A stretch of 64,000 nt of DNA. Origin: Hymenobacter mellowenesis (GTDB taxonomy: Bacteria > Bacteroidota > Bacteroidia > Cytophagales > Hymenobacteraceae). How positions within the stretch are numbered: position 1 is the first letter of the stretch; every line of letters begins with the position of its first letter. Both the position numbers and the translations under genes were made by a program. The notes below the pieces were generated by a model. It saw nothing but the letters and a program-made list of their open reading frames with translations. It made no database searches and was not told where the DNA came from. The stretch covers positions 186,001-250,000 of the forward strand of contig NZ_JAUQSX010000008.1 in assembly GCF_030581005.1 (NCBI RefSeq), given 5' to 3'. Positions 33,521-41,848 of this stretch are shown piece after piece.

Positions 33521-36070
33521 TCAGTCTTTCACCACGCGCTGGCGCAGCACCTGGCCGGCCACCGTGGCGGTGAGGGTGTAGGCGCCGGCGGGCGCCGCGG
33601 GCTGCACGTGCAGCGGGGTGGCGCCGGGCACCACCTCCTGGCGCCACACCTCGCGGCCCAGGCCGTCGAGCAGGCGCAGGGTGGCGGTGGTGGCGCTGGG
33701 GTGCGTGAGGGCCACGGTCAGGTCCGGCCCGAACTGCGTGGGGTAGGCGGCGAAGGACGCAGTGGGCGCCTCAAAGACCAGCTGGCGGGGGCCGAAGTAG
33801 CGGGGCTCGCCGGGGGTGCGGTCGTCCTGGCGCAGGCGGTAGTAGCGCACGCCGGCCTTGCCCGCGCTGGCATCCACGAAGCGGTAGTGGCGGGCGGTGC
33901 TGCTGTTGGCCGCCTCGGCCGCCACGAAGCCGATTTCCTTGAACGTCTTCCCATCCGTGGAGACTTCGATGCCGAAACCGCGGTTGTCCTGCTCGGTGGC
34001 CGTGGCCCAGGTCAGCACGGCGTTGTGACCCTCGCGCGCGGCCTCGAAGGCGGTGAGGCTCACCGGCAGCGGGGCGTTGAGGTCGCCCAGCGTCCAGCGC
34101 GAAAAGCCGTCCACGGCGTTCAGCACGGCGTAGCCGGTGCCGGCGGGGCTACCCGCGCCGGCGCTGCTCACGCCCTTGTTCACCCAGGTAGCGCCCAGGT
34201 TCGAGGACTTGAAGAAGCGCAGGTTGCCGCGCGTGATGCCGTTGAGCTCGTGGTCGAGGTAGCGCAGCGTCATCGTCAGGTCGAGGCCGGTGAGCACGTC
34301 GGCGTCGATGTCGAAGTAGCGCAGAATGCCCTGGCGGCCGGCGGCGCCCACCGGGGCCGTGCCCGTGATGCGCGTCACGAAGGTGCTGCCGGGCAGCGTT
34401 GAGTTGCTGGCGGACAGCATTTCCAGGCCCACGCCGCCGAAGTCTTCGAGCGCGCCGGCCGTGGGCGTGCGGTTCACTTCCACGCGGCCCAGCACGTAGC
34501 TGGCGTCGGTTTCGCTCAGGTTGGCCAGGCGGTCGAGGGTGAGGCCGTAGCGGCCGGTGGCCAGCACGCCGGCCAGCATTTGCACGCCGTTGTAGATGGT
34601 GGCGTTGCCGGTGAGGGTTTTGGTGCCCGCGCCGTTCACTTCCAGGTTGAAGTAGAGGCCGCCGCTCACGGTCTGGGGGCCGGTGCCGGTGAGCTTCACC
34701 TTGCCCGTGGAGCAGGTGAACTGGCCCGTGTTGGTCATGTTGCCCTTTATTTCGAGGTCGCCCAGCGTTTGGGCAAAGGTGCCCGAGTTGATGAAGTTGC
34801 CGGTCACGAGCATGTCGCCGCCGGTGTGATTGAGGATGCCCGCGTTGGTGAGGTTGCCCAGCACCACGGTCAGGCCGTTTTCCACCACCATCAGCTGGCC
34901 GCTGCTCACCGCGAAGTTGCCCAGCACGGTGGTGGCGCGGCTCACCAGGCTGTTCACGCCGCTGGTGCCGGTGTTGCTCACGCCCGACACAGCATTGCCC
35001 GACAGCTCGTTGCGGCCAGCATCGACGCCGAAGGCCGTGAGGGCCGCCGAGCTCGTGCCCGTCAGACTCACGTTGCTCACCGTGTTGCCCATCACCTCGT
35101 TGGTGAGGCTGGTGCTGCTGCCGCAGCTCATCACAATGCCGCGGAAGCTCTGCGTGCCGGCGTTCACCCAGGTGCCGCCCGTGGCGCCGGCCGCCTGCCC
35201 GCCGATGACGTTGTTGGCCACCAGCACATCGTTGGCGGCACTGCCCGGGGCGAAATCGATGCCCGACTGGGCCGACGTCGGCACCGCCGCGGCGTTGTAG
35301 TAGATGCTGTTGTGGCTGATGGTCCACTCGTCGCCGTTGCCGGTGGTCACCAGCACGCCGGTGCGGGTGAAGTTCGACAGCTCGTTGCGCGTGAGGGTGA
35401 AGCCGTCGTTGGTGCCGCCGCCGGCGTTGGCCGCATACACCAGGTTGGCGGGCAGCTGCGCGGGGTTGGCGTTGCTCACCAGGCTTTGGGTCAGCGTATT
35501 GTAGTCGTTGCCCGTCGCGTCGCCGTCGCCGATGACCACCACGCCGCTGGTCCAGGACGACGCGGCGCCGCGCACCAGGGTTTCGCTCACGGTGTTGTGC
35601 GAGGCGTCGGCGCTGAACACCAGCGTGGGGGCCAGCTGGCTGGTTTGGCGCAGGGTGAGGGCGCGCGGGCCGCCGTTGTTGCCGCTGAGCGTGACGTAGG
35701 CACTGCCCGCCCCAAACGTGAACGTGCCGTTGATAACCGGCGCCACGCCCTGCCCGGGCCTGATGGTGAGCGTGTTGGTGGCCGTGCCGGTTTGGGTCAC
35801 CAGCACGTTCTCGCTGTACGAGCCGCTGAGCAGCTCCAGCTCGTAGGGCTGCGTGAGCGGCGAGGGTACCGCCGCCAGCGCCTGCGCAATGGTGGCGAAA
35901 TCGGCCGGGGCGGGGCCCACGGTGATGACGACCGTGGCCTGCGCGCGGCTGCCCAGCAGCAGGAGTCCGGTCAGGAGCAGGGCCACCAGCTGCCAGCGGC
36001 GGCGCTCCCACCAGGGCTGGGCCGGCAGCGGCCCAAATGAATGAATGGCGGAGGGTAAGGAGTGTTTCAT
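33521..36070 (-). CDS. Large T9SS-sorted surface protein with beta-helix region
   Basis: 849 residues from the ATG at 36070, with a long signal region ending VALLLTGLLLLGSRAQA. Residues of about 55-330 look like a right-handed parallel beta-helix (repeats such as NDGFTLTRNELSNFTRTGV, GDEWTISHNSIYYNAAAV). About 330-490 hold N/G-rich short repeats (NLTNAGILNHTGGDMLVTGN, then FINSGTFAQTLGDLEIKGN). A segment LPVSLTAFEAAREGHNAVLTWATATEQDNRGF precedes a C-terminal type A sorting domain (about 770-849) ending in ATVAGQVLRQRVVKD. It should pass the outer membrane by type IX secretion and stay on the cell surface. No enzyme site is visible. Confidence 0.82.
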   Translation of the reverse strand: MKHSLPSAIHSFGPLPAQPWWERRRWQLVALLLTGLLLLGSRAQATVVITVGPAPADFATIAQALAAVPSPLTQPYELELLSGSYSENVLVTQTGTATNTLTIRPGQGVAPVINGTFTFGAGSAYVTLSGNNGGPRALTLRQTSQLAPTLVFSADASHNTVSETLVRGAASSWTSGVVVIGDGDATGNDYNTLTQSLVSNANPAQLPANLVYAANAGGGTNDGFTLTRNELSNFTRTGVLVTTGNGDEWTISHNSIYYNAAAVPTSAQSGIDFAPGSAANDVLVANNVIGGQAAGATGGTWVNAGTQSFRGIVMSCGSSTSLTNEVMGNTVSNVSLTGTSSAALTAFGVDAGRNELSGNAVSGVSNTGTSGVNSLVSRATTVLGNFAVSSGQLMVVENGLTVVLGNLTNAGILNHTGGDMLVTGNFINSGTFAQTLGDLEIKGNMTNTGQFTCSTGKVKLTGTGPQTVSGGLYFNLEVNGAGTKTLTGNATIYNGVQMLAGVLATGRYGLTLDRLANLSETDASYVLGRVEVNRTPTAGALEDFGGVGLEMLSASNSTLPGSTFVTRITGTAPVGAAGRQGILRYFDIDADVLTGLDLTMTLRYLDHELNGITRGNLRFFKSSNLGATWVNKGVSSAGAGSPAGTGYAVLNAVDGFSRWTLGDLNAPLPVSLTAFEAAREGHNAVLTWATATEQDNRGFGIEVSTDGKTFKEIGFVAAEAANSSTARHYRFVDASAGKAGVRYYRLRQDDRTPGEPRYFGPRQLVFEAPTASFAAYPTQFGPDLTVALTHPSATTATLRLLDGLGREVWRQEVVPGATPLHVQPAAPAGAYTLTATVAGQVLRQRVVKD

Positions 36071-36606
36071 GACAGTTGTTGAAAAGAAGGATGATGGTGG
36101 CAACCGGCCAGTCCGGTGAGGACGGGCATTGCTATCAGCCATCAGGCACTCACACAACCAGCCATAGTTCAATCAAGGCGTTGGGCCAGCTACAGGACTG
36201 GCGTTGGTGGTGCAAGTGGTCAGACAGTGCTAAATAGCATTTATCAAACCTATTCTCCTCTCCATCAAAACGCAATAGCCACGTCAACGTCAAAAAGGCA
36301 TAATCCTATTTATCGGCAATATTGTTTCCAGCATTCTATTGATTTCCAATTATTTTCCAATTATATTTTTTATTACCAAACAAAATAACCCATTTCATTA
36401 AAAATATTTCAATTCATCATCTTCCCATCCAAAAGCCTTCACAATGATTCCGAAAAATATAATTTTTCTGTCCGGCCGTTTATTATAAATATAAACCTTG
36501 CTTAAACAAATCTATAATAGCCAAGAACACCTATTCATATAATGCAAAAATCTGCTTCAGCCCTTGCGCGACCGAAGCGGACTCTGAGGAAAGCAAACCG
36601 GATGGC
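36071..36606. other. 536-bp AT-rich intergenic region
   Basis: No credible gene. Base composition drops sharply below that of both neighbours, most of all in 36290-36500 where A/T runs dominate. It must hold the promoter and leader of the surface-protein gene on the left and the 3' end of the phosphoesterase gene on the right; a weak hairpin plus T run (GCTTC near 36577 with GAAGC near 36556, minus strand) may be that gene's terminator. Confidence 0.6.
36245..36275 (-). promoter_or_regulatory. Possible promoter of the large surface-protein gene
   Basis: On the minus strand TTG (36275-36273), a 20-nt spacer and TAGGTTTG (36252-36245) match the Bacteroidota -33/-7 pattern. The leader would be about 170 nt to the ATG at 36070. 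Confidence 0.4.
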
Positions 36607-37305
36607 CTACCGCTTGCCGATGGCGTAGGCGGGCTCGCAGTTGGGCACCAGCGTCAGCTCCCAGCTATCCAGGTTCAGGGCAGCGAGGTGGGCCAGGTCG
36701 GCGTTGTGCCGGTACACGCAGCCGGTGTCCAGGCCCAGGGCGCCGGGGCGGGTGGCGGCCTTGCCGCGCACCTGGGCCGTGGGGGTGGGCACGTGGCCGT
36801 GCAGCAGGCGCCGCCCGCCCAGCCGCGAAGCGTCGTACACGAACTTCTTGACGTTCATCATCGTGGCGTGGTCCTGGCGCATCTCGGCCGGGGGCAGGGC
36901 GAAGTTGTAGCCGGCGTGGACGAGCAGAAAATCGGGCAGCTCAATCTCAAAGGGCAGCGCGGCCAGCCAATTGAGGTAGGGCGCCGGAATGTCGGCCATG
37001 CGCCGCACGCCGAAGCTGCGCAGGGTGGGCTGCCGGCCGCGCGGCCCCAGCCAGTCCCAGCGCCAGCGGTGGCGCGCGGCGTCGAGCAGGGCCTGGTCGT
37101 GGTTGCCGCGCAGGCAGTGTACCTGGTAGCCGCCGGCCTGCAGCTGCATGAGGTAGTCGAGCACGCCGCGGCTGTCGGGGCCTTTGTTCACGTAGTCGCC
37201 CAGCAGGTAAAGCTCGTCCGAATGGGTGAGCTGCAACTCTTCTTCTACCAGCTTGCGAAAGGTGTGCAGGCAGCCGTGCAGGTCGGTGGTGGCAAAACGG
37301 CGCAT
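36607..37305 (-). CDS. Calcineurin-like metallophosphoesterase (PP2A/ApaH-type)
   Basis: 232 residues. The metal-site motifs are in order: TTDLHGCLHTF (DxH), YLLGDYVNKGPDSRGVLDYL (GDxxxKGP), CLRGNHDQALLD (GNHD), LLVHAGYNF and RLLHGHVPTPTAQ (late His ligands). The usual GDY(I/V)D(K/R)GP has Asp; here the second position reads Asn (GDYVNKGP). That Asp is normally not a metal ligand but is highly conserved. Likely a serine/threonine protein phosphatase or diadenosine-tetraphosphatase-like enzyme; substrate undetermined. Confidence 0.86.
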   Translation of the reverse strand: MRRFATTDLHGCLHTFRKLVEEELQLTHSDELYLLGDYVNKGPDSRGVLDYLMQLQAGGYQVHCLRGNHDQALLDAARHRWRWDWLGPRGRQPTLRSFGVRRMADIPAPYLNWLAALPFEIELPDFLLVHAGYNFALPPAEMRQDHATMMNVKKFVYDASRLGGRRLLHGHVPTPTAQVRGKAATRPGALGLDTGCVYRHNADLAHLAALNLDSWELTLVPNCEPAYAIGKR

Positions 37306-37340
37306 TGAGTAGGAAGAATTGAACCAAGAAGCTTAAAACG

Positions 37341-37437
37341 GAACGTCATGCTGAGCGCAGCCGAAGCATCTCAACCGCAATAGTAAATGAATTACTACCA
37401 CACGCGAGATGCTTCGGCTGCGCTCAGCATGACGTTC
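37341..37437. repeat. Palindromic intergenic element, family A, hybrid loop edges
   Basis: Perfect 32-bp arms at 37341-37372 and 37406-37437. The left arm passes into AACCGCAATAGTAAATG (as in the CTGAGCGCAGTCGAAG subtype) while the right arm begins CCACACGCGAG (as in the GCCGAAG subtype), so the copy looks recombinant. Confidence 0.93.
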
Positions 37438-37465
37438 TAAGGCTGCGTTTTGCTACAACACTGGC

Positions 37466-37681
37466 CTAATGCCCGCCGCCGTAAGCCGGCTTGTCGAGGT
37501 CGGCCTTGTCGTAGCTGCGGTTGGGGTGGCGCAGGCCGGCGTCGAGGGCATCCTGTTCGAGCTGGTCTTCGGTTTGCTCGGTGGCGTCACCGGCGGGCAG
37601 GGCGTCGGCTTTGGGCGTGCCCTCGGCTTTGCGCTCGTTGGGGTGCTCGCCGGTTTTCTGGTCGTTGTGGTGCGTGGACAT
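37466..37681 (-). CDS. Small hydrophilic protein, probably disordered
   Basis: 71 residues, almost no hydrophobic residues (MSTHHNDQKTGEHPNERKAE, DATEQTEDQLEQDALDAG, ending PAYGGGH). The composition matches small stress-type or disordered proteins. The next gene upstream encodes a second protein of like composition 49 nt away, so they probably form a unit. No homology is recognised. Confidence 0.65.
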   Translation of the reverse strand: MSTHHNDQKTGEHPNERKAEGTPKADALPAGDATEQTEDQLEQDALDAGLRHPNRSYDKADLDKPAYGGGH

Positions 37682-37730
37682 GGCGGAAAGGAATTGAAAT
37701 GTGGAAAGGAAGGAATGAAGAAGCCGGGGG

Positions 37731-38234
37731 CTATTGGTCGATGGCCGTGTCGGTGGCGTTCGGGTCGTTCAGCTCGGCGTTGGTGTCGGTGCCGGTGATG
37801 GGCTGGATGGGGCGGGGCTCCATCTGGCCCATGCCCACGCGGGAGTTGGGGTTCTGCATCTCGTCGAGGCCGGGGCGGCGGTCGTGCGCGTCGAGCTCAT
37901 CGACGGCGCGGCCGCTGGGCTCGATGGTTTGGGTGAGTTCGTCGTCGGCGGGCATGTCCTGGTTGGGGCGGTCGGGGCGGCCCTCGTCGGTCGAGCGCAT
38001 GTTGTCGCGGGGCGGGGCCATGTCGTCGGCGGTTTCGTTCACGCCCACGGCCGTTTCGCCGCCCGAGGTATCGGAGCCGAAGCCTTCCTTGCCGTCGCGG
38101 TTGCCGAAACCGCCGCGTGCGGCGTCGTTCTTGGGCGGGTCGGCGTTGGGGATGTGGTGGCCGGCCTCCATTTCTTCGTTGGTGGTGTCGTCGTTGATGA
38201 CGCGAATGGGGCGGTTGTTGGGGTCGATGGCCAT
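37731..38234 (-). CDS. Acidic, Asn/Asp/Pro-rich disordered protein
   Basis: 167 residues without signal peptide or membrane segment; nearly every stretch is polar (MAIDPNNRPIRVINDDTTNE, EGFGSDTSGGETAVGVNETA, DMAPPRDNMRSTDEGRPDRP). It is expected to be unfolded and soluble. Together with the following small gene on the same strand it may belong to a stress or desiccation response, a guess from composition only. The reverse strand has an equally long open frame, but the composition there is Val/Gly-rich and lacks structure. Confidence 0.62.
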   Translation of the reverse strand: MAIDPNNRPIRVINDDTTNEEMEAGHHIPNADPPKNDAARGGFGNRDGKEGFGSDTSGGETAVGVNETADDMAPPRDNMRSTDEGRPDRPNQDMPADDELTQTIEPSGRAVDELDAHDRRPGLDEMQNPNSRVGMGQMEPRPIQPITGTDTNAELNDPNATDTAIDQ

Positions 38235-38376
38235 TGAATTAGGAAATGAGGTTTAGAAGGGATGGGGCAGGAAGTGTGGATGAAAGGTGTACTTTGGTTT
38301 GGCCGTTTGGGTTTACGCGCCCAGCCGTAGCGGCGGCAAAAGCCACAATGTTTCCCCCTTTTTCCGCATCCAACCT

Positions 38377-38628
38377 ATGTGGACCGAAACCGATAACAGC
38401 CTGCGCCGCAGCTTCCGCTTCGCCGATTTCAAAACCGCCTTCGCCTTCCTCACCGAAGTAGCGGTCGAAGCCGAGCGGCTCGACCATCATCCCTGGCTCA
38501 GCAACGAGTACAACGTGGTGGAATTCCGCCTGCGCACCCACGACGCCGGCAATACCGTGACCCGGCGCGACCACCGGCTGGCCGAAGCCATTGATGCGGT
38601 AGCGGCACGGTTTCAACCCCAGAAATAG
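38377..38628 (+). CDS. 4a-hydroxytetrahydrobiopterin dehydratase-like protein
   Basis: 83 residues from ATG 38377 (MWTETDNSLRRSFRFADF). The dehydratase signature is visible: AVEAERLDHHPWLSNEYNVV with the active-site His pair, and THDAGNTVTRRDHRLAEAID. The enzyme recycles pterin cofactor after aromatic amino acid hydroxylation; in bacteria lacking such hydroxylases the family may have other roles. It is short but close to the family's 90-110 residues. A short membrane peptide gene follows 9 nt later. Confidence 0.85.
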   Translation: MWTETDNSLRRSFRFADFKTAFAFLTEVAVEAERLDHHPWLSNEYNVVEFRLRTHDAGNTVTRRDHRLAEAIDAVAARFQPQK

Positions 38629-38637
38629 CCCCATCCC

Positions 38638-38739
38638 ATGAGCAAAATCAAAAGCTTTACCCTTGGCTTCGGCGCCGGCTTCCTCACCTTGCTGGTGCTG
38701 GGGGCTCTTGTCTTCGCGTTCGCATTCGAGCGGCACTAG
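38638..38739 (+). CDS. 33-residue single-pass membrane peptide
   Basis: ATG at 38638 to TAG at 38739 encodes MSKIKSFTLGFGAGFLTLLV and on through a hydrophobic helix to a basic end FERH. Charged N-terminus, about 22 apolar residues, then a short polar tail form a classic small membrane protein. It lies 9 nt after the dehydratase stop and 33 nt before the TlpA-like start, on the same strand, and the region is otherwise unexplained. Below the length of usual gene finders. Confidence 0.55.
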   Translation: MSKIKSFTLGFGAGFLTLLVLGALVFAFAFERH

Positions 38740-38772
38740 CCCGCCCCGTTTCCACTCCTGCCATCTGGCTCC

Positions 38773-39264
38773 ATGATGCACAAACCTTCTTTTTGGCGCG
38801 GCTACCTGCTGGGCCTAATGCTGCCGCTGGCCCTGGGCCTGGGCGCCATTTACTACCTGTTTCTGCGGCAGCCCGACATTGCTCTGGCCGACATGGGCTT
38901 GCTGGATTTGAACGGGCAACCCGTGTCCGTGCGGGAGTTTGCAGGCCAGCGCGTGGTGGTCGACTACTGGGCCACCTGGTGCGGCCCGTGCATTGAGGAG
39001 TTTGCCGTGTTTGAAAAAATAAAAAAAGACCTGCCGCCGGGCGTGGTTTTGCTGATGGTGTCGGACGAGCCGGCCCCAAAAATTCAGGCTTTTTTGCGCA
39101 AGCGCCCGTTCAGCTTCCGGTTCTTGCGGGTGCGCCGGCCGCTGCCGGGCGTCAATTCCCGGCCCGTTACCTACGTCTACGACGCTAGCGGTGCCCTCGT
39201 GGCCAAAGATGCGGGGGCCATTGAGGCGCCAGCCCGGTTGCGGGCGCTGGTGCTGGCGCAATAA
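38773..39264 (+). CDS. Membrane-anchored thioredoxin-like protein (TlpA/ResA type)
   Basis: 163 residues. An N-terminal membrane anchor (YLLGLMLPLALGLGAIYYLFL) is followed by a thioredoxin domain with the redox motif WATWCGPCIEEF and cis-Pro in NSRPVTYVYDASGAL. ATG at 38773 and at 38776 are both possible. It should face the periplasm and reduce disulfides, for example during cytochrome or envelope-protein maturation. rsmI starts 22 nt downstream with its own TACCTTTG box. Confidence 0.88.
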   Translation: MMHKPSFWRGYLLGLMLPLALGLGAIYYLFLRQPDIALADMGLLDLNGQPVSVREFAGQRVVVDYWATWCGPCIEEFAVFEKIKKDLPPGVVLLMVSDEPAPKIQAFLRKRPFSFRFLRVRRPLPGVNSRPVTYVYDASGALVAKDAGAIEAPARLRALVLAQ

Positions 39265-39273
39265 CCCACCTGC

Positions 39274-39281
39274 TACCTTTG
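39274..39281 (+). promoter_or_regulatory. TAnnTTTG -7 box of rsmI
   Basis: TACCTTTG lies only 5 nt before the rsmI ATG at 39286, so the transcript would begin at or next to the start codon. No -33 TTTG is obvious. Confidence 0.45.
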
Positions 39282-39285
39282 CCCC

Positions 39286-40065
39286 ATGCCCAACACGGTT
39301 CTGTACCTCGTGCCCACGCCCATCGGCAATCTGGAAGATATTACCCTGCGGGCCATCCGCGTGCTGGGCGAAGTGGGCACCGTGCTCTGCGAAGACACCC
39401 GCACCAGCGGCCGCCTGATGCAGCACCTGGGCCTGAAAAAGCCGCTCCTCTCCTACCACCTGCACAACGAGCACCAGCAAGTGCCCCGCCTGCTGGAACG
39501 ACTCGAAAAGGGCGAAACCATGGCCCTGATTTCCGACGCCGGCACGCCCGGAATTTCCGACCCCGGGTTTCTGTTGGTGCGCGAGTGCCTGGCCCGGGGC
39601 CTGGGCGTGGAGTGCCTGCCCGGCGCCACGGCCTTCGTGCCGGCCTTGCTGAAATCGGGCTTCGGGGCCGAGCGGTTCACCTTCGAAGGCTTTTTGCCGG
39701 TGAAGAAGGGTCGGCAGACGCGCCTGGCGCAATTAGCTTCCGAAACGCGGACCATGATTTTCTACGAGTCGCCGCACCGCATCGTGAAAACCCTGGGCCA
39801 GCTGGCCGAAGTGCTGGGCCCGACGCGCCCGGCTTCGGTGAGCCGGGAGTTGACTAAATTATTTGAAGAAACCGTGACCGGCACGCTGGCCAGCCTGGAG
39901 GCTGACTTCGCGGCCCGGCCCGCTATTAAAGGAGAAATTGTCGTTGTCGTCGAAGGAAACCTTGCCCCGCCCGCCCGCGAGCCCCGCCCCGGCCGCGAAG
40001 ACCGAAACCGCCGCCCCGCCGATGACACCGACGACGCCGATGACGACTTCGACGGCCAGGACTAG
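39286..40065 (+). CDS. rsmI: 16S rRNA (cytidine-1402 2'-O)-methyltransferase RsmI
   Basis: 259 residues. Tetrapyrrole-methylase fold with the family blocks LYLVPTPIGNLEDITLRAI, VLCEDTRTSGRLMQHL, MALISDAGTPGISDPGFLLV and the SAM-site YESPHRIVKTLGQL; PATAFVPALLKSGF precedes. It methylates the ribose of C1402 in the decoding centre. The C-terminus (GREDRNRRPADDTDDADDDF) is an acidic tail that overlaps the start of the next gene by about 44 nt. Confidence 0.95.
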   Translation: MPNTVLYLVPTPIGNLEDITLRAIRVLGEVGTVLCEDTRTSGRLMQHLGLKKPLLSYHLHNEHQQVPRLLERLEKGETMALISDAGTPGISDPGFLLVRECLARGLGVECLPGATAFVPALLKSGFGAERFTFEGFLPVKKGRQTRLAQLASETRTMIFYESPHRIVKTLGQLAEVLGPTRPASVSRELTKLFEETVTGTLASLEADFAARPAIKGEIVVVVEGNLAPPAREPRPGREDRNRRPADDTDDADDDFDGQD

Positions 40066-41731
40066 CCTGCTGCGCCTGCGCACGCCCGTGCTGGCCGGGC
40101 TGGGTGCCCTGCTGCTGAGCGGCGGCTGGGCGCCGTGGCCCACGGCCTGGCTGGTGCCGCTGCTGTTCATCGGCTGGCTGCCCTACCTCGCCATGGAGCG
40201 CAAGCTCACGCTGGAAGGCGCGCGCAAAGGCCGCGTCTTTGCCGGCACCTACCTGATGCTGGTGCTCTGGAACGCCCTCACCACCTGGTGGGTGAGCTAC
40301 GCCGAGCTGGCCGCCGGCATCGCCGCCGTGGTGCTGAACGCGCTGCTGATGTGCCTGCCGCTCATGGCCTTCCGCCAGACTAAAAAGCGCCTGGGCAGCC
40401 GCTGGGGCTACCTCTCGCTGCCCATCTACTGGATTGCCTTCGAGCAGCTGCACCTGCACTGGGACATCACCTGGCCCTGGCTCACGCTGGGCAACGGCTT
40501 CGCGGCCGCGCCCGGCTGGGTGCAGTGGTACGAGTACACGGGCTTCCTAGGCGGGAGCGTGTGGGTGTGGGTGGTGAATTTGATGCTGTTCCAGTTCCTG
40601 TTGCATTGGCAGGATATAAAGCCCAACAATTCCGATAAGTCATTCGCAGCCAGCCCTTTTCACCTTGGCCAACGCCTTCGCCCGCTTTACCGCGCCTTAT
40701 TCGCGCTGTTTCTGCCGCTTGCCATATCCTTTTCCATCGGAAAGCATTATGAGGAAAAAGGCCCGACGGCCGAAGTCATCGTGGTGCAACCCAACCTCGA
40801 CCCCTACGTGGAGAAGTTCGAGGGCGGCGCGCAGTTCGTGCCCTACGAAGAGCAGCTGACGCGCCTGCTGAACCTTTCGGAGCAGAAGCTCACGCCCGAA
40901 ACCCGCCTCATCATTTGGCCCGAAACAGCCTTGGAAGAGCCGTACTGGGAAAATACGATTGAAAGCCACCCCAAAATCCGCCGGGTGCGGGCGTGGCTGG
41001 CGCGCCACCCCGGCGTGGCCCTGCTCACAGGCATCACCACGCTGGGCTCCTACCCCAACAAGGAGGCGGCCAGCGAATCGGCCCGCTACCGCGACGACCT
41101 CGGCTACTACGATTTCTTCAACACGGCCGCTTACTTCGCCGATGCCACCACGCCCGTGGCCTTCTACCACAAATCGCGCCTCGTGCCCGGCGTGGAAAAG
41201 GTGCCGCCGGTGCTGGTTTCCATCGTCTCGCACATCGACTTGGGCGGCACGGTAGGCAGCGTAGGCACCCAGGCCGAGCGCACGGTATTTGCCGCGCCGG
41301 CCAACGCGCCCGCCATGCGCGTGGCCCCCATCATCTGCTACGAGTCCATTTACGGCGATTTTGTGGCCGAATACGCCCGCAACGGCGCCACGCTGCTGGG
41401 CCTGCCCACCAACGATGCTTGGTGGCACGACTCGCCTGGCTACCGCCAGCTGCTGAGCTACGGCCAGCTGCGCTGCATCGAAACGCGCCGCGACCTGGCC
41501 CGCTCGGCCAACACCGGCTTCACCGGCTTCATCAATCAGAAAGGCGAAATCACCCAGCGCGAAACGGCTTGGATTCCGACAAGCAGCCGCGCCACCGTGC
41601 ACCTCAATTCCGAGACGACGTTCTACGTCCGCTTCGGCGAGTTGATTGGGCGCGGGGCGCAGATTCTCGCGGTGCTGTTGCTGCTGGTGGCTATTGTGGT
41701 GGGCTGGCAGCGGAAGCGGCTGGCGGTGTAG
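40022..41731 (+). CDS. lnt: Apolipoprotein N-acyltransferase Lnt
   Basis: 569 residues from ATG 40022 (40040 is an alternative). N-terminal multi-pass membrane part (VLAGLGALLLSGGWAPWPTAW ...), then a nitrilase-type domain with the Glu-Lys-Cys triad: IIWPETALEEPYW, YHKSRLVPGVEKVPP and APIICYESIYGDF, with the usual ARNGATLLGLPTNDAWW after it. It adds the third acyl chain to lipoproteins in the inner membrane, relevant here because many lipoproteins are encoded nearby. It overlaps rsmI, so translation may be coupled. Confidence 0.93.
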   Translation: MTPTTPMTTSTARTSLLRLRTPVLAGLGALLLSGGWAPWPTAWLVPLLFIGWLPYLAMERKLTLEGARKGRVFAGTYLMLVLWNALTTWWVSYAELAAGIAAVVLNALLMCLPLMAFRQTKKRLGSRWGYLSLPIYWIAFEQLHLHWDITWPWLTLGNGFAAAPGWVQWYEYTGFLGGSVWVWVVNLMLFQFLLHWQDIKPNNSDKSFAASPFHLGQRLRPLYRALFALFLPLAISFSIGKHYEEKGPTAEVIVVQPNLDPYVEKFEGGAQFVPYEEQLTRLLNLSEQKLTPETRLIIWPETALEEPYWENTIESHPKIRRVRAWLARHPGVALLTGITTLGSYPNKEAASESARYRDDLGYYDFFNTAAYFADATTPVAFYHKSRLVPGVEKVPPVLVSIVSHIDLGGTVGSVGTQAERTVFAAPANAPAMRVAPIICYESIYGDFVAEYARNGATLLGLPTNDAWWHDSPGYRQLLSYGQLRCIETRRDLARSANTGFTGFINQKGEITQRETAWIPTSSRATVHLNSETTFYVRFGELIGRGAQILAVLLLLVAIVVGWQRKRLAV

Positions 41732-41831
41732 AGACGCATATTTGCGTCTCGTCATTGAACGACCGAGACTGCACCAAACCGCCATGATAAGCAATATCAG
41801 CAACGATTGAGACGCGAATACGCGTCTCTAC
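41728..41831. repeat. Palindromic element, family G (GTAGAGACGC)
   Basis: Two small hairpins (41728-41750, GAGACGCAtattTGCGTCTC, and 41809-41831, GAGACGCgaataCGCGTCTC) are also inverted copies of each other (GTAGAGACGC ... GCGTCTCTAC). The left one includes the lnt stop codon. Similar GAGACGC palindromes are frequent in several phyla. Confidence 0.8.
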
Positions 41832-41848
41832 GCCGTTCAACAACCCTT

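Noticed and set aside
34149-36040. Long frames on both strands overlapping the large surface-protein gene
   Set aside because: They are Arg/His- or Val/Gly-rich shadows. The chosen frame has signal peptide, beta-helix repeats and a sorting domain, and is closed by a terminator.
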